A DNA stretch of 64,000 nucleotides, from the NCBI GenBank assembly GCA_003439945.1, contig QVRM01002059.1, positions 124,001 through 188,000 of the forward strand. Reading direction: 5' to 3'. The DNA comes from Dermanyssus gallinae. Its lineage: Eukaryota > Arthropoda > Arachnida > Mesostigmata > Dermanyssidae. A program made the position numbers and the translations under genes. The notes beneath the pieces are model-generated. The model was not told where the DNA came from. It saw only the letters and a list, made by a program, of their open reading frames with translations, and did no database searches. Below are positions 22,681 through 33,987 of this stretch, piece after piece; within the stretch, counting starts at the first letter, position 1; every line of letters begins with the position of its first letter.

Positions 22681-23289
22681 TATTGTCGCTGTGGTACTAA
22701 TAAACGCCCTAATGCTTCAGTTCGTACGCAGGAAGCCCAAACAGACCGACGTCAGGTAGCGGACCTGTCTCGGCTCACTTAAAAGCTAACGTGTTTTATA
22801 TAGACCGCTTTAAACCTAGCTCTACGGGCGAAGAATAGTGCGATGACTCTCCACCAAGGATTATCTCAGGTTAACTTGATTAATAACGCAGATCGCAGGT
22901 ACACACATAACCTTCTAAGTTAGATCAATTAAAAGTTTTTTTTAGATTGCCACCAAGAGACAGATTACAACGTTACCCGAGTTATCGTATTAATCACACA
23001 GCCCATTCACTTAGCTGCAGGACTGAATTTTTGTGACCTACGTAGGTTGAAGCCTCTTCTAATATCAGTACGCTTTTGTACCAGCTAGGGGACAGTCTAA
23101 TTAGTTTAAAGTATGATCAGACGCGTAGACGTGTCACAGTGTCATACTTAATAAGATGGAGCAACGTGCCGCAATCAAATAGGAAATTATGCAAAAGGGC
23201 GTGTGGAAGTGAGGGCCTTAGTCAAACAAAGTGTGATTGGCCTAGTGGCGAACGTCTGAAGTCGGCTGTCTCAGAAAAAGCGGACCTCA

Positions 23290-23432
23290 AAATCCAAGAT
23301 GCAGGCCATGCTAATCACTTCTTCGATTCTTCAGGAATATTACATCGGCAATTCGTCCCTCCTGGCCAGAATGTGACAAAAGCATTCTACGTGGAAGTTC
23401 TCAAACGTCTGTTCGTGAGAATTCTTTGTACT
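23290..23432 (+). pseudogene. Mariner transposase fragment
   Basis: FFDSSGILHRQFVPPGQNV followed by AFYVEVLKRLFVRI matches the conserved mid-region of mariner (mos/SETMAR-type) transposases. Flanking regions do not continue the alignment. It is a short decayed fragment of a different lineage from the copy at 20030. Confidence 0.7.
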
Positions 23433-24140
23433 TAACCTTACTTAACTTTTACAATTCCGGCAAATCGCGTATTCCTCGCGATCGGCCGACTTAGCCACTG
23501 TTAGTTATTAGTCAAAAGAAGGGTCGCAGTCCTAGTATACCCCCAGTATTCGCTAGATTTTGTTATGACATTAGTAAGTATTTTATTTCGAGGTAGTCCC
23601 GGAACTTATTGGCCCGGCCTGAAAACTGCGTAGAATACGTATATTCTGTAGAACCATGTGTCTCTTTCGACTGAAGTAAAATTGTATTACTATGCATTTA
23701 CAGGCTTATGAAGTTTGTTAAAAGTCCCCAGGGTAGAGTTAAATGACACGCAGTTAGTTTTGTTCGAACGGATCACGGTAGGCGCGGGTTGGGCCGCCTG
23801 TTGGCTCGACAACCGGTGTCCTCTTTTGAGTAGAAAGTTCAATGTCGAGGCCTGCCAAACGCTAAACGCATCTAGCAGGCTGGCTCCTCGCAGACGGGCT
23901 TCTAGGCCGCGTAACAGTCATTGGAACCTTAACTTTTAATGAGGGCAAGCATCATTTATATTATTGTGTGTTGTAAGTTTATATACACATAGATTGTATA
24001 TTGATGTAACGTATATATGCACATGTATATACTGTTATCTGAGCTATGATGTTTTTGTAGAAAAAAAGCTGCGCGACCCTTATCTACGGGCAGTCAAATT
24101 TCAGTTTCAGCAATGTACCGCTTCCTGAGGTGTTCCTATC

Positions 24141-24312
24141 GAGCCTAGTGGCGTGGTGCATTCATCTGCGTCTCGAGACCGTAGGAGACACATAGGTGCG
24201 CGGGTTTGAGCCCCACCGTTGCACATTTGCATTTATAGGGTTCCGTCTATGAAGCAATGAGAAAAGCAGTCCCGTGGACGTGTAACCTTGGCTGAGGGTC
24301 AGCCCGAAAAGT
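24141..24312 (+). mobile_element. tRNA-derived SINE, family A copy 2, with long target-site duplication
   Basis: Full-length family member. The tRNA head has an A-box region GTGGCGTGGTGCATTC and a B box GGGTTTGAGCCCCACCG. An unrelated body follows, ending GGTCAGCCCGAAAA. The flanks share about 28 bases with few differences (24113-24140 and 24318-24346, core TACCGC-TCCTGAGGTG). This fits a target-site duplication from LINE-mediated insertion. Identity is inferred from the tRNA boxes and repetition. Confidence 0.75.
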
Positions 24313-24892
24313 TGTTCTTAATGTACCGCCTCCTGAGGTGCTCCTAGCATTCAAAGCGCATAAGGTGACTAAAACCTGTATGCAGAAGCACCTATTTAAT
24401 GGTAGAAATATTTAAGCTTGTTGGCGCAGACAACAGTGCAGTAATTCTAGCCACTTTACGGCCAAGCGCTGCCAAATGCGTCAACTATAACGATAGCGAG
24501 GCAGAACTGCTCCGTTTCGTCAGTGTCAACTTAATTTAGGAAAAACAATATACGGGATACAATTACAGCTTGTAAGTTCAAATCCGATGTTTGTCTCAAA
24601 GTATCAACTGATCTCAAGTCTTATCATTGGGGCCAAATATTGCAAATCTTTTATTTTTTCTATCTAAAAATCAAATATCAATCGCCCAACAAAGCCAAAC
24701 AAACCGACGGTGTCTACAACACAAAAATATTTTTAGCTTCTATGAGGGCTGTATTATCACCGAATGTATCTTTAATTTCTTCTATAAAGCATACATGAGA
24801 GTACTAACGCTGTTTGTCCAAAAGCTATAAATTTAGTCTGCATAAATTATTAGATGCACTTTCTCGGCTCAACAGTCATAAAGAACTTCACG

Positions 24893-24908
24893 AAATAATA
24901 ATAATTAT

Positions 24909-24950
<42 letters not shown>

Positions 24951-25006
24951 TATTATTATTAGTATTATTATTATGAGTATTATTATTATTATTATTATTA
25001 TTATTT
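24893..25006. repeat. (AAT)n / (ATT)n tract
   Basis: AAT units switch to ATT units partway, giving a palindromic triplet array. The poly-Ile ORF across it is spurious. Confidence 0.95.
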
Positions 25007-25079
25007 GGCTTGACATTTGCTCTGTAAATAGAATATTCACTGCTACTATCTCAATAATAGCACTGAGGGGCTAAACAAA

Positions 25080-26700
25080 TCAGGGCAGTTTGAGAATCTA
25101 GCGAGTTTTCGTAACAGTGAGGGATCTGGCTTCGACACGTGGTAGTGGTTAGCGAAACGTGGATTAAGGATATTGACATATTGACGGCGACCATCTGGAG
25201 CAAAACTTCATCGTTTAACCAATCGCCTTCGAGACATTAGGCCCAAAGGGACAAATCACAACGAGCTTTCTGACAGAGCTGGGATCCAGAGTCGCTGTGT
25301 CAACCGGCGATAGAAGGGCAAGAAAGAATATCGGTTGAAATTCAACGCCGAAACGCTGCATCGATAATTGATTTATTGCCCACGGGTAAGGGACTCCCTT
25401 TTTTGCCGTAGCCGAATAAATAAATAAATAAATTAGTATTTGACATATCTGCTTATTAAATGGAGGACTTTGACTCTCTTTCCTAATCTTAGGGGACTCA
25501 ACTGCTGACTTATCCCCGTCTGACCCTATGTCTAGTAAATTTCTAGCTGACAGTTGTTTAATCTAATTGATTGTTTTACTGAGTACATATATTAGTCGCA
25601 TTGCCGTTGGAAATTTTCTCAAGCTATGTTCTATAAAATCTGCTGTTTTTGAAACTGTGGTATTTTCAGACTTGTCTCAATGTCAGGTCTCAATACAGAA
25701 GTTGGTCACTCGGCACATGAAGAAACCCCAGAACAAGGCTAGCATTGAAATCATTCCAGATCGACGATTTAACGTTTTCTGGTTAAAAGTTTTTGATGCA
25801 GTCAGTGTCAACTTTGCCGATGTTGGCTTTTCGAGTGATGCTCTCAGCATCTATATATATATTTCACCTTCTCCAAGAAGACCTGTTTATATAGCCTCCC
25901 GAAAAGTTATTTCTCTCCATTTTTACATTTTCATTAGCGGTTCAGGCATGATTACCGCGACGCCGGTAATAAGACCCCTGATTGCTAAGTTACGAGTTAT
26001 TCAAAAACTACCGTACATTCAAAACTACCGTACAAGATCATGTGTCTGTCTCTGATGATGTTTCATTTCTTCCCAAACAAAGAGTCACGCTCTGGCGTTG
26101 TGGCTATACCCGGACGAGTGTTATATATATAGGCTTGCTTTCCAGTACCGATAATTTATTTATAAGTTTTAAGTACTTCGGTGGCTCTTTCGATCGCAAT
26201 AATTGTATTTGAAAAGATTGTATGGACTCGGCTTGATAAACATCTTTAGTTAGCTTGTTACTCGTTTTGGCGTTCGGCGTAATCGATCGACTGAACTAGA
26301 ACTTGCGCATTTATGGCACTTTACATCGGATTCACTCAAAACGTCTAACACCTCTTTAGGGTCTTTCTTGACGTTGCCGCGGCTTTTCAATGTTTTTATC
26401 ATCTTTGTATTTTACGCTTGCTTCAAGGGTAAGGTGCACTCAGGCATAGTGTGCACAACTTCTGCGTCATTATCTCGTCCCTGCGTCGAGTACGGTTGAT
26501 AGGATGTCCTAGCGACGGTTTGGTTGCACTTTTAAAATACAGTATTTGTAGCACTACTCTGCTACGTGAGTTTTATCTGGGGGTGGACAAAAGCTAATTA
26601 GTCGTAGGGCCAGTTAATTCAGAATGAAGCGTTTAGAGCCATCTCGACCAGACGACGTAGATACTCAGTTACCAATCTCTACGGGCCACATATGCTTCCC
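25080..26700. other. No gene recognised
   Basis: One 162-codon ORF (25567-26055) crosses a short TA tract. It starts at a non-ATG codon, and no family is apparent. I see no supported feature. Confidence 0.35.
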
Positions 26701-26798
26701 CAGATTGGCTTGTTCTGTACGTTTCGTATTGCAATCCTAGGTTTAAGATTACTTATCGGAGGACTTTTATTTACATTTCCTTTGCCCTGTGTATAGGT

Positions 26799-26976
26799 GC
26801 CGTAAAACATCGAGTCGTGCTACAACGTTCGAACTACCCTTTGAGAAATCTAGCGACCATATTTCTGGCGCCTCGTTTACCGACCATCTGGTAAGCATTC
26901 CCCAAGACATTCGTCAGATCACAATTTCAAAGCTCATTATTCGCGAAGTCAGACAATTGCTCTCTTCTGTCACTCA
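26799..26976 (+). CDS. Possible exon, BESS-motif-like
   Basis: A good acceptor (CCTTTGCCCTGTGTATAG) precedes a frame reading CRKTSSRATTFELPFEK, then FTDHLVSIPQDIRQITISKL and REVRQLLSSV. The spacing of hydrophobic residues resembles the BESS motif of MADF-type transcription factors or the tail of some transposases. The frame runs into a (TA)n tract at 26979. No partner exon was found, so this is weak. Confidence 0.2.
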
Positions 26977-27732
26977 AAGCATATATATATATATATATAT
27001 ATAACGCACAAACGCACACGTATATTCTATAAATTATGACCTAAAAATGTTTCCCATTTTTATTGAAAGCACATTTTAACGAATTCATTATTGCAAATAT
27101 GTACCTGAAGTTCAAACGCACAGCAATAAAGCAGACAAAATATTTAGCCCTTTAGAGAAATACCTGTTGACACCTGATAAGGTGATATAACGAGAAAAAT
27201 ATGGGACTTGACAAGGTCAATTCTAAAATACCTCAATGTGAACTCCGAGCTAGATAGAAAATATACGCGCAGATGTGTCTGGAGTCAACTTAAGGTCTAA
27301 CAGTGGCGAGTGAAGGAGATGAATTGTCCGGAACTCATCACCTTCGTATCGAAATATATGTTTCTACCAATGAAGAATATATATCTATATGAGCCGTGCG
27401 GTCACCGGAATAGTGAATTCTAAGTGAGGAACACATCGGTTGCAAACACACAAGCGCGCACCTTTCCGTCTCAAGGATACCTTGGGAAGTGAACGTCAAG
27501 ATGTCAATTTCTATAAAGGATTATTAATTAATAATTATAATTATTAATCCGTTATAACAATTCTTGCCAATTGTTGTATGCATTTATGGAGAAGCTCTGT
27601 TTCTGGTGAAATTCACTTCTTGTTGTATCAGGCAAGCATAGAACACTTTTCGTGCGAATTGAAAACAAATAATGCACTAGCGAGATTCCAATAAATAGGT
27701 AAATAGAGCGTGCTTTAACGATATACACGGAG

Positions 27733-28004
27733 TTGTAAATATAGTTCAATTTGTGGATGATGCGATACATGTATCCTCGCGATCGGAGGAGACACATTGG
27801 TGCGGGGGTTCGAGCCCTAACGTTGCACATTTGTATTTATGGAGTTCCATCGATGAAGCAATGCGAGAAGCAATCCCGTGGACGTTAACTCTTGGCTTAG
27901 GGTCAGCTCGAAAACTTCACGATACATGTATCCTGATTGAGAGTGATGCCAAAAATAAGCTAATAGAGAAGATAGCAAGTGCTAAGACTAGGCTCAATTT
28001 CTGA
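27733..28004 (+). pseudogene. Retroelement RT fragment (FVDD box) split by a SINE
   Basis: The frame NIVQFVDDAIHVS resembles the catalytic YADD/FVDD region of a non-LTR RT. After the SINE at 27778-27919, LIESDAKNKLIEKIASAKTRL resembles the helix that follows it. Frame is not preserved across the insertion. Confidence 0.45.
27778..27919 (+). mobile_element. 5'-truncated SINE, family A copy 3, with 15-bp perfect target duplication
   Basis: It lacks the A box but keeps the B box GGGTTCGAGCCC and the family body to GGTCAGCTCGAAAA. CGATACATGTATCCT occurs exactly at both ends (27763-27777 and 27920-27934). This proves insertion of this unit. Confidence 0.8.
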
Positions 28005-29160
28005 TTGCGAAACAACAAACAGGTTGCGAACCAATAATAGCTCTTCAGAAAAGATGCAATACAGCCAACTTCTCGTTGTTAAGTTATCGTCTGGTCAACA
28101 TAAAGGCCAGCCTTTCTAATCTATTTAGGTGTGTATTAGAGTTATCTGGTAAGGAACGCAAAACCAATCTCAAACAACAGATTTGCAAAATTTTGCCGGA
28201 TATACTAAATGCACGTATATTTGGATAAACCTCCAAACACACTAAAAAGGGATCAAATGTGATCTCACGTGTAAGCAATGTATGTACCGTGCGTCATCGA
28301 ATAGAGTGGTATCATATATGATCAACATGTGTTTTGATCTAGATCATTTGATTACATTATGAGTCCGAAACAAATTTAGCGGAGAAAAACTGTTTAGGAG
28401 CATCGATCTAAATTCCTGTTCTATTAGACAAGCCAGCGACTCTACCACAATTCAGCTGAGTGTGCGACCTTGAAGGGATGTAAATATAAATGTGGTATTT
28501 TGTGTCATAAGAGGTTTTATCCTGTCAGTTCAAAAATCTAGTATAAACATGTATGTATAAAATAAGCAGCATTGATGATTTTTTGCAAACCTATTCGATC
28601 TTGATGTCGCCAAGGCATGATAGTCGATGGTTCATCCTCCTACCAAAGGGCGTTACATAAATGTTTATTATTCGACATTGTTATTTTTATCAATATATTT
28701 CTCTATCGAGCTGCTGGCTGAAAGGAACAACGAGAATCAGGCAGTACAATAGATCAATAGGCCAAAACACCTACAGCGGACAAATGCAGAGAATCCAATG
28801 GCGGAAATTAAACAACAACAGCAATGACAGCAGCAGCAAAAGGGACAGCTAGATATCACCCGCTGGAGTTTCTTTGCGACTTCAACTCAATATCCGTCTG
28901 TGTCTGTCGTTCGAGCGTCTGTTGGCGTCACTCTGCTGGTCACCCAAGCGCGTTCAGCTCGAGAACAAGTTGAGCTGCAGTGACGTTATGAAGCGACATA
29001 TTATTAGTGCAGCACCGCCGGCAACGGCCCCTGTAAATCCTCGTTTTGCACTCCACGTCAGCCAGAACAAAGCTGATCGGATAAGTCTATCGCGTTAGAC
29101 CCGTCCAGCTTTCCTCGCCCGTTCGTGTTATATAACTAATAAATAGATTGGACAAATGTA
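28000..29160. other. No gene recognised
   Basis: Only short ORFs. A slightly GC-richer part (28720-29100) contains CAG/CAA units but no product I can name. Confidence 0.35.
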
Positions 29161-29388
29161 GCGATTACACTTGTTTGTGATATATATATATATATATATC
29201 AAGCAAGGACATATATATATATATATTAAGACAAGCACATATATATATCAAGCAAGGACACGGACAACTGACTCTTAGCTTCACGTGACACCTTTTTACC
29301 ACAATTTTTATTAAGGCGAGCACTGCCGAGTGTGCAAACGTATTGTTAATGATTAATAAATCCTCACAATATTTTCTATATATATATA

Positions 29389-30517
29389 CAGGGTGTTCCT
29401 ATTTGTGTGTCCAAAACGCTAGGGTATGGTCAAACTCGGTGAGAAAATCATTTTTGCCAATGGGTGGAAGCCGGGAAAACGTTTTGTTTAGGAGTGAGGA
29501 TGAAATTTATAAAAGCAGTTATTCTGTTATTTTTCTCCTACATAGTTGTGCAAAATCTACGTTTGCGGGAGCACCAGTCAACGCACAAAGGAACCGATCA
29601 TACCGGCGTGTTTGGCGGAAAATTCTGCACAATAAAGTATACATTACCAGCTTGCGTAGCAAAAAGCGAATAGCCAGATTAAGGAAAGTCATAAAAAGTC
29701 AAAATGTTACGTTAACGCTTTTTTGTGCAACATCGTAATTTTTTCCATTACGACCAAAAATGCACGTCCAAAAGACTACTCTCAGGCAATAGCAGATTTA
29801 ATGCCCACTACATTCGTACCAAAGTGATGGTGCTGCGTTACGCAGTTGCCAAGTGACTAAGCTTTTTCGACAGTCATAGTTGTTATGTTTCACGTTGAAG
29901 TTTTCACGTCCAGAACCGTAGCATTTTGCCAAGACGTTTCCGCCCCCTCTTTCCATTAGAAAAAATTATTCTCTTGCTGAGTTCTACCAAACCTCAAAAT
30001 ATGTACCTAACATTCTCATACACCCTATGCAAGTATGCATGCCTTCGCTTTCGATATGACTGTCGAAAAAGCTTAGTTACTTGGCAACTACGTAACGCAG
30101 CACCATCACTTTGCTATTGCCTGAGAGTAGTCTTTTGGACGTGCATTTTTGGTCGTAATGGAAAAAAATACGATGTTGCACAAAAAAGCGTTAACGTAAC
30201 ATTTTGACTTTTTATGACTTTCCTTAATCTGGCTATTCGCTTTTTGCTACGCAAGCTAGTAATGTGTACTTTATTGTGCAGAATATTCCGCCAAACACGC
30301 CGGTATGATCGGTTCCTTTGTGCGCTGACTGGTTCTCCCGCAAACGTAGATTTTGCACAACTATGTAGGAGAAAAAAGACAGAATAACTGCTTTTATAAA
30401 TTTCATCCTCACTCCTAAACAAAACGTTTTCCAAGCCTCCACCCATTGGCAAAAATGATTTTCTCACCGAGTTTGACCATACCCTAGCGCTTTGGACGCA
30501 CAAATAGGAACACCCTG
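29389..30517. mobile_element. Foldback DNA element with about 490-bp terminal inverted repeats
   Basis: The ends read CAGGGTGTTCCTATTTGTG and its reverse complement, each flanked by TA, the target of Tc1/mariner-type elements. The arms (29389-29879 and 30055-30517) are near-identical inverted copies. The left arm has a roughly 27-base insertion after 29787. The loop is about 175 bases. Long ORFs (29343-29738 plus, 30114-30593 minus) are the same arm read twice and show no transposase. It is non-autonomous. A related copy lies at the window's end. Confidence 0.85.
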
Positions 30518-31082
30518 TATATATGTCTCCCAGAAATATTTCGGAAGCAATAAAAGAAACTGTAGAGCTCGCTAAGGCAAACATTTTTTCCAATGGAACA
30601 TGGCCTCTGAGAGGTCTTGTGTCGGAGTGACAGTGAAATTACTACAATTTGTGACACTGGTGTTTTTGCCCCACATAGGAGCATAAAATGTGCAATTTCG
30701 AGATAGCCAATCAGAAGAACATATAACGCCGGTCAGAAGATGCGACATGGTCGCCTAGAAAATAATTCGCGAAAAATAAAGTTATTTGTTAGCTTTCACG
30801 CCAAAAACCTTAAAATCATAATCCTACGACCACTCACAGCGCTCAAAGCTAACACATTCAGGCAAACGCACATGACGATCATTTTGGTACCAAACTTATG
30901 GCAATGCGGTTGCGGAGTAATTACGATTTTTCGGAAGACTGAGTCGAGATTGAGTGCTTGCAGGGTGCTTTATCTGATGAAGTAGGTAATTTATGCATGC
31001 ACTCAATATCGATTACTCCGCAATCACGACTCGCGTTGCTATTTATTTGGTACCAAAAAGAGCATCAAAATGCGCATTTGAG

Positions 31083-31085
<3 letters not shown>

Positions 31086-31122
<37 letters not shown>
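31086..31122. repeat. (TA)n microsatellite next to an A-run of a retroposed unit
   Basis: Alternating TA directly follows the A-rich end of repeat D (minus orientation). Confidence 0.95.
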
Positions 31123-31123
<1 letters not shown>

Positions 31124-31232
31124 TTTTTTTTATATATAACGAAACATTGCTGCAGTTGTATTTGCTTATATGCAAGAGGCAACAATTGTCTCCTTATGAA
31201 CGTGTACACCGGATAAATCAAGTGAAAACGTC
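31123..31232 (-). repeat. Dispersed repeat D, copy 1 (3' end of a retroposed unit)
   Basis: A segment of about 50 bases (31177-31228) is identical in inverted orientation to 41594-41645, with looser similarity around it. In both copies the unit ends in an A-run followed by TA-rich DNA. It looks like the 3' terminus of a retroposed sequence. Confidence 0.7.
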
Positions 31233-31239
31233 ACATATC

Positions 31240-33909
31240 CTCCAGGTTCGGGCGTGTCCAGTCTAGCAGAGTTCCACGCACAAAGACGGCGTTACCCCGC
31301 TGAATGTCCAGCGATAGTCTCTGGTGTAGGTACTCGACAGCTCTAGTGTCCCCTGTCGAACGATTGAGCGCCTTGCCGACACGTTGGATAAGTTTATGCG
31401 TCTTCGGACCAGGTCCCACTAATGTCTCGAATGCCAGTGGACGGAAGTCGTGGGGGTAAGTGATACTGGCATACTTTCTGCACTTGTTCGCCTCTGCCAA
31501 CATAGACGCGTGTCCAGTATGTTCCGCTCCCGCACTGACCATTTAGGGGGCTAATGAGTCAGTAACGGTTGCATCCCATACCAGCATGCGACCCATCTCG
31601 AAGGACGTTAGTGTCAGCCCGTCCGGTCGCTTTTCATCACTCCTGCAGAGGCCAGGAGGTTTGAGAATGCAAGGAAAGCCGGCCGACCTCAAAGCTCGGC
31701 TAAAAGTCTCGTTAGATGCTGCGTGTCGGGCTCGTGGCCTTTTCCAATGCCTGGGACATAGATGAGACGATGGCAGGCCCATCAACGTTACTGCGTCTGG
31801 CATTCCCAGTCCACCTAAGGATATGGGAAGCAGAGCCTGCAAGCCTGCATCGGGTGAGAGGCGTACGTTCAGGAGCAGTTCCAGTGTTTTCAAGGTCCAC
31901 TCGTTAAAAGCTCGAAGGTTCTCGGTCAAGTCAAAACAGTTAGCCCCTCTAAGTAAGTGAGTTGTCCGGGCCGCCGAAAAGCACGATATCAGTAGGTACA
32001 TTCCGCGATGAGATCCCAGCGATAGAAGACGGCTGGCGGCTACTTCAAGCTTTTCTCTCCACGCGTCTAGAGCCCCAGGTAGCCCCTCTTGGCAGAGAGG
32101 AACCCCGAGAAGCTCAATGTCACTCTTCTAGACTACCTTGCAACCGGGAAGGAGATGGCATAGCTCCGATATATCCGGCGAGATCAAATCCTCGGGGCCC
32201 ATGACGTAGACCTCGCATTTCCCAGGGTTTAGGGATAGACCACTCACCCTCTCGAAATCCAGGACTCTGTGGATATCACCGACTACCGTAGCTAGGTCAC
32301 CCCCAAGCACACCGTCGTCTAGGTACCAGGCATTTAGAGAACATTGTAGGGAGTCGATCAAGTCCTTTACGCACAGGCAGAACAGCAGTGGACCTAAAGG
32401 GTCTCCTTGGTTGGAGGCCCGATTGCGAAGATATAGTCGCGTGTGGCATGCACCTGGTGAAACATTTGCGGGGCGTAGCATTTCACCTCGTTTAGCAAGT
32501 GGTCTCTTCTGATGCTATTTAATGCATTCCTAAAATCCAGCTTCACCAGAACAGTCGGGCCACTGCGGGAGTTTATAAATGCACTAGAGGTGTGAATTCC
32601 GATCTCCGTACCGCCAGTAGTTGCAAAACCCAGCTGATGGTGACCAATTGCCGATAATATTTTAGCTTTGTTGGCAGCACATTCTATTTTGAAGCCAACC
32701 TCCGGAGTGTGGACGAGCATGCTATCGGGCGGATAGGGCCGTCTTTCTTCTTGAGAGCAAATAGTCGTGCCCCAAATATAATAGGTTGAAGGGCTACTGG
32801 GGGAGACCCCCACCGAAGAATGTCTACAACCTTTGCCAGTGCATCTTTTTTTTTTAACGCTCTGACAACTACATTTAAGACGCTCGTAATGGGCTAAGTT
32901 GCCTGTGGCACGATAGCGTCTAAATGCATCTATCGTCATCGCGTTCTCGTACTGGAATTATATAGGCTTTCTCCAGCAGAGGTATGTAGCAGCAAGGCAA
33001 TGACAACCACGTCCAACAAATTCTACTAGCACGGCCAGGGCTCGAACTAGCGATGTTTTGCTAACCGTGGTTGCCATGGCAACGCCCCGTTTCGAACGGT
33101 GCGTTAGCCGCCTAAGCCACCGCCGCTACAAAATCTGCCAGTCTATCGGCGACGGATTCTAATACAGCGGACAGGAGGTCCTGAAGAAGCCGAGGCCTAA
33201 GGAAGTCAAGACCAGCTGCAGAGCTTCTAGGAAAGTATCTCACGGCCAGGCGCACTTCGTCGCTAGAGGTAGTGGATGGCAGCATAGTCGACGGACGAGA
33301 TGGCAAGCAAAGGTCCGAGGGGGCTTGCGGATGTTTGCCTCGAAGGTATTCAAGGCTTTCGGACTGACATATAAATGTATCCGTAGAGCCAATGAGCCTG
33401 GCGGCGCCAGTGACGTCCCCTTCGGAGAGCTTGACCATGGCGCGTCGACAGATCTCATCTTCGGGGTCCCTCTTGGTAGTCGTCCTAGTTTCACGGTGTA
33501 ATATGTTCTCAATCCTTAAACCTTGCAAAAAATTGCGAAGATTCTTTTTGATAATCACTGTGAGAGGGCGCGTGTCGTTTCGAATTTGCGGAAGTGCAAG
33601 TACCACCGGCGCGAAAGAAAACAGTGAGTGCCAGGCCTCAATGTCGTTGTTCAATGCGACCTTCAATTAAACTTTCGTGAGCTCGTTTGCGACGGACGCC
33701 CTGACAGCCTTGGGCAACGCCCGGACTAGCCTTGCATGTCGCATGGTATTCTGAATGTGTCCGACCAGTTCCTTCGAGGTGGCCAATGTGCCTGTGGTTG
33801 GCGCTACTTCTATGTCCCCGACGCCGGGGTGTCTGGCGGACATATGCCTAGAAAGTCCTCTTCTTGTATATATGTTGTTACACACAGGGCAAGCAACCCT
33901 GTTTAGGTC

Positions 33910-33910
<1 letters not shown>
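31240..33910 (-). pseudogene. Non-LTR retroelement with C2H2 finger, RT and RPDG...WDA C-terminus (R2-like architecture), copy 1
   Basis: Order on the minus strand is as follows. A C2H2 finger CPVCNNIYTRRGLSRHMSARH lies at 33900-33830. Next comes an N-terminal region with EGDVTGAARLIGS and KHPQAPSD. An SSAAGLDFLRPRLLQDLL block lies at 33230-33170. The RT has LFALKKKDG and IRPIACSS, VLVKLDFRNALNSIRRDHLL, QGDPLGPLLFCL and the catalytic YLDDG (about 32320). The C-terminal part has RPDGLTL...MLVWDA and SLDIQRGNAVFV. The finger plus C-terminal PD-D motif resembles restriction-like-endonuclease elements such as R2/NeSL. Frameshifts and a SINE insertion (32846-33128) inactivate it. Confidence 0.75.
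32846..33128 (-). mobile_element. tRNA-derived SINE, family B copy 1, with A-tail and X-box-like palindrome
   Basis: On the minus strand, GGTGGCTTAGGCGGCTAACGC is an A-box region and CTAGTTCGAGCCC a B box. A unique body follows, then ten A's (T-run 32846-32855). It interrupts the retroelement ORF between the RPRLLQDLL block and LFALKKKDG. Short near-repeats (ACTGGCA) flank it. Between the boxes sits the perfect palindrome GTTGCCATGGCAAC (33070-33083), matching the RFX X-box consensus. A second copy lies near 60250-60362. Confidence 0.75.

Positions 33911-33912
<2 letters not shown>

Positions 33913-33950
<38 letters not shown>
33913..33950. repeat. (TA)n microsatellite between two inverted retroelement copies
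   Basis: Alternating TA lies just 5' of the zinc-finger end of the minus copy and before the plus copy. Confidence 0.95.
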
Positions 33951-33987
33951 AAAATTATAAGAAAATCATATATAGAAGAAATTTACG

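Noticed and set aside
29343..30593. Two 131-159-codon ORFs on opposite strands with the same sequence
   Set aside because: They are the two arms of one foldback element, not two genes.
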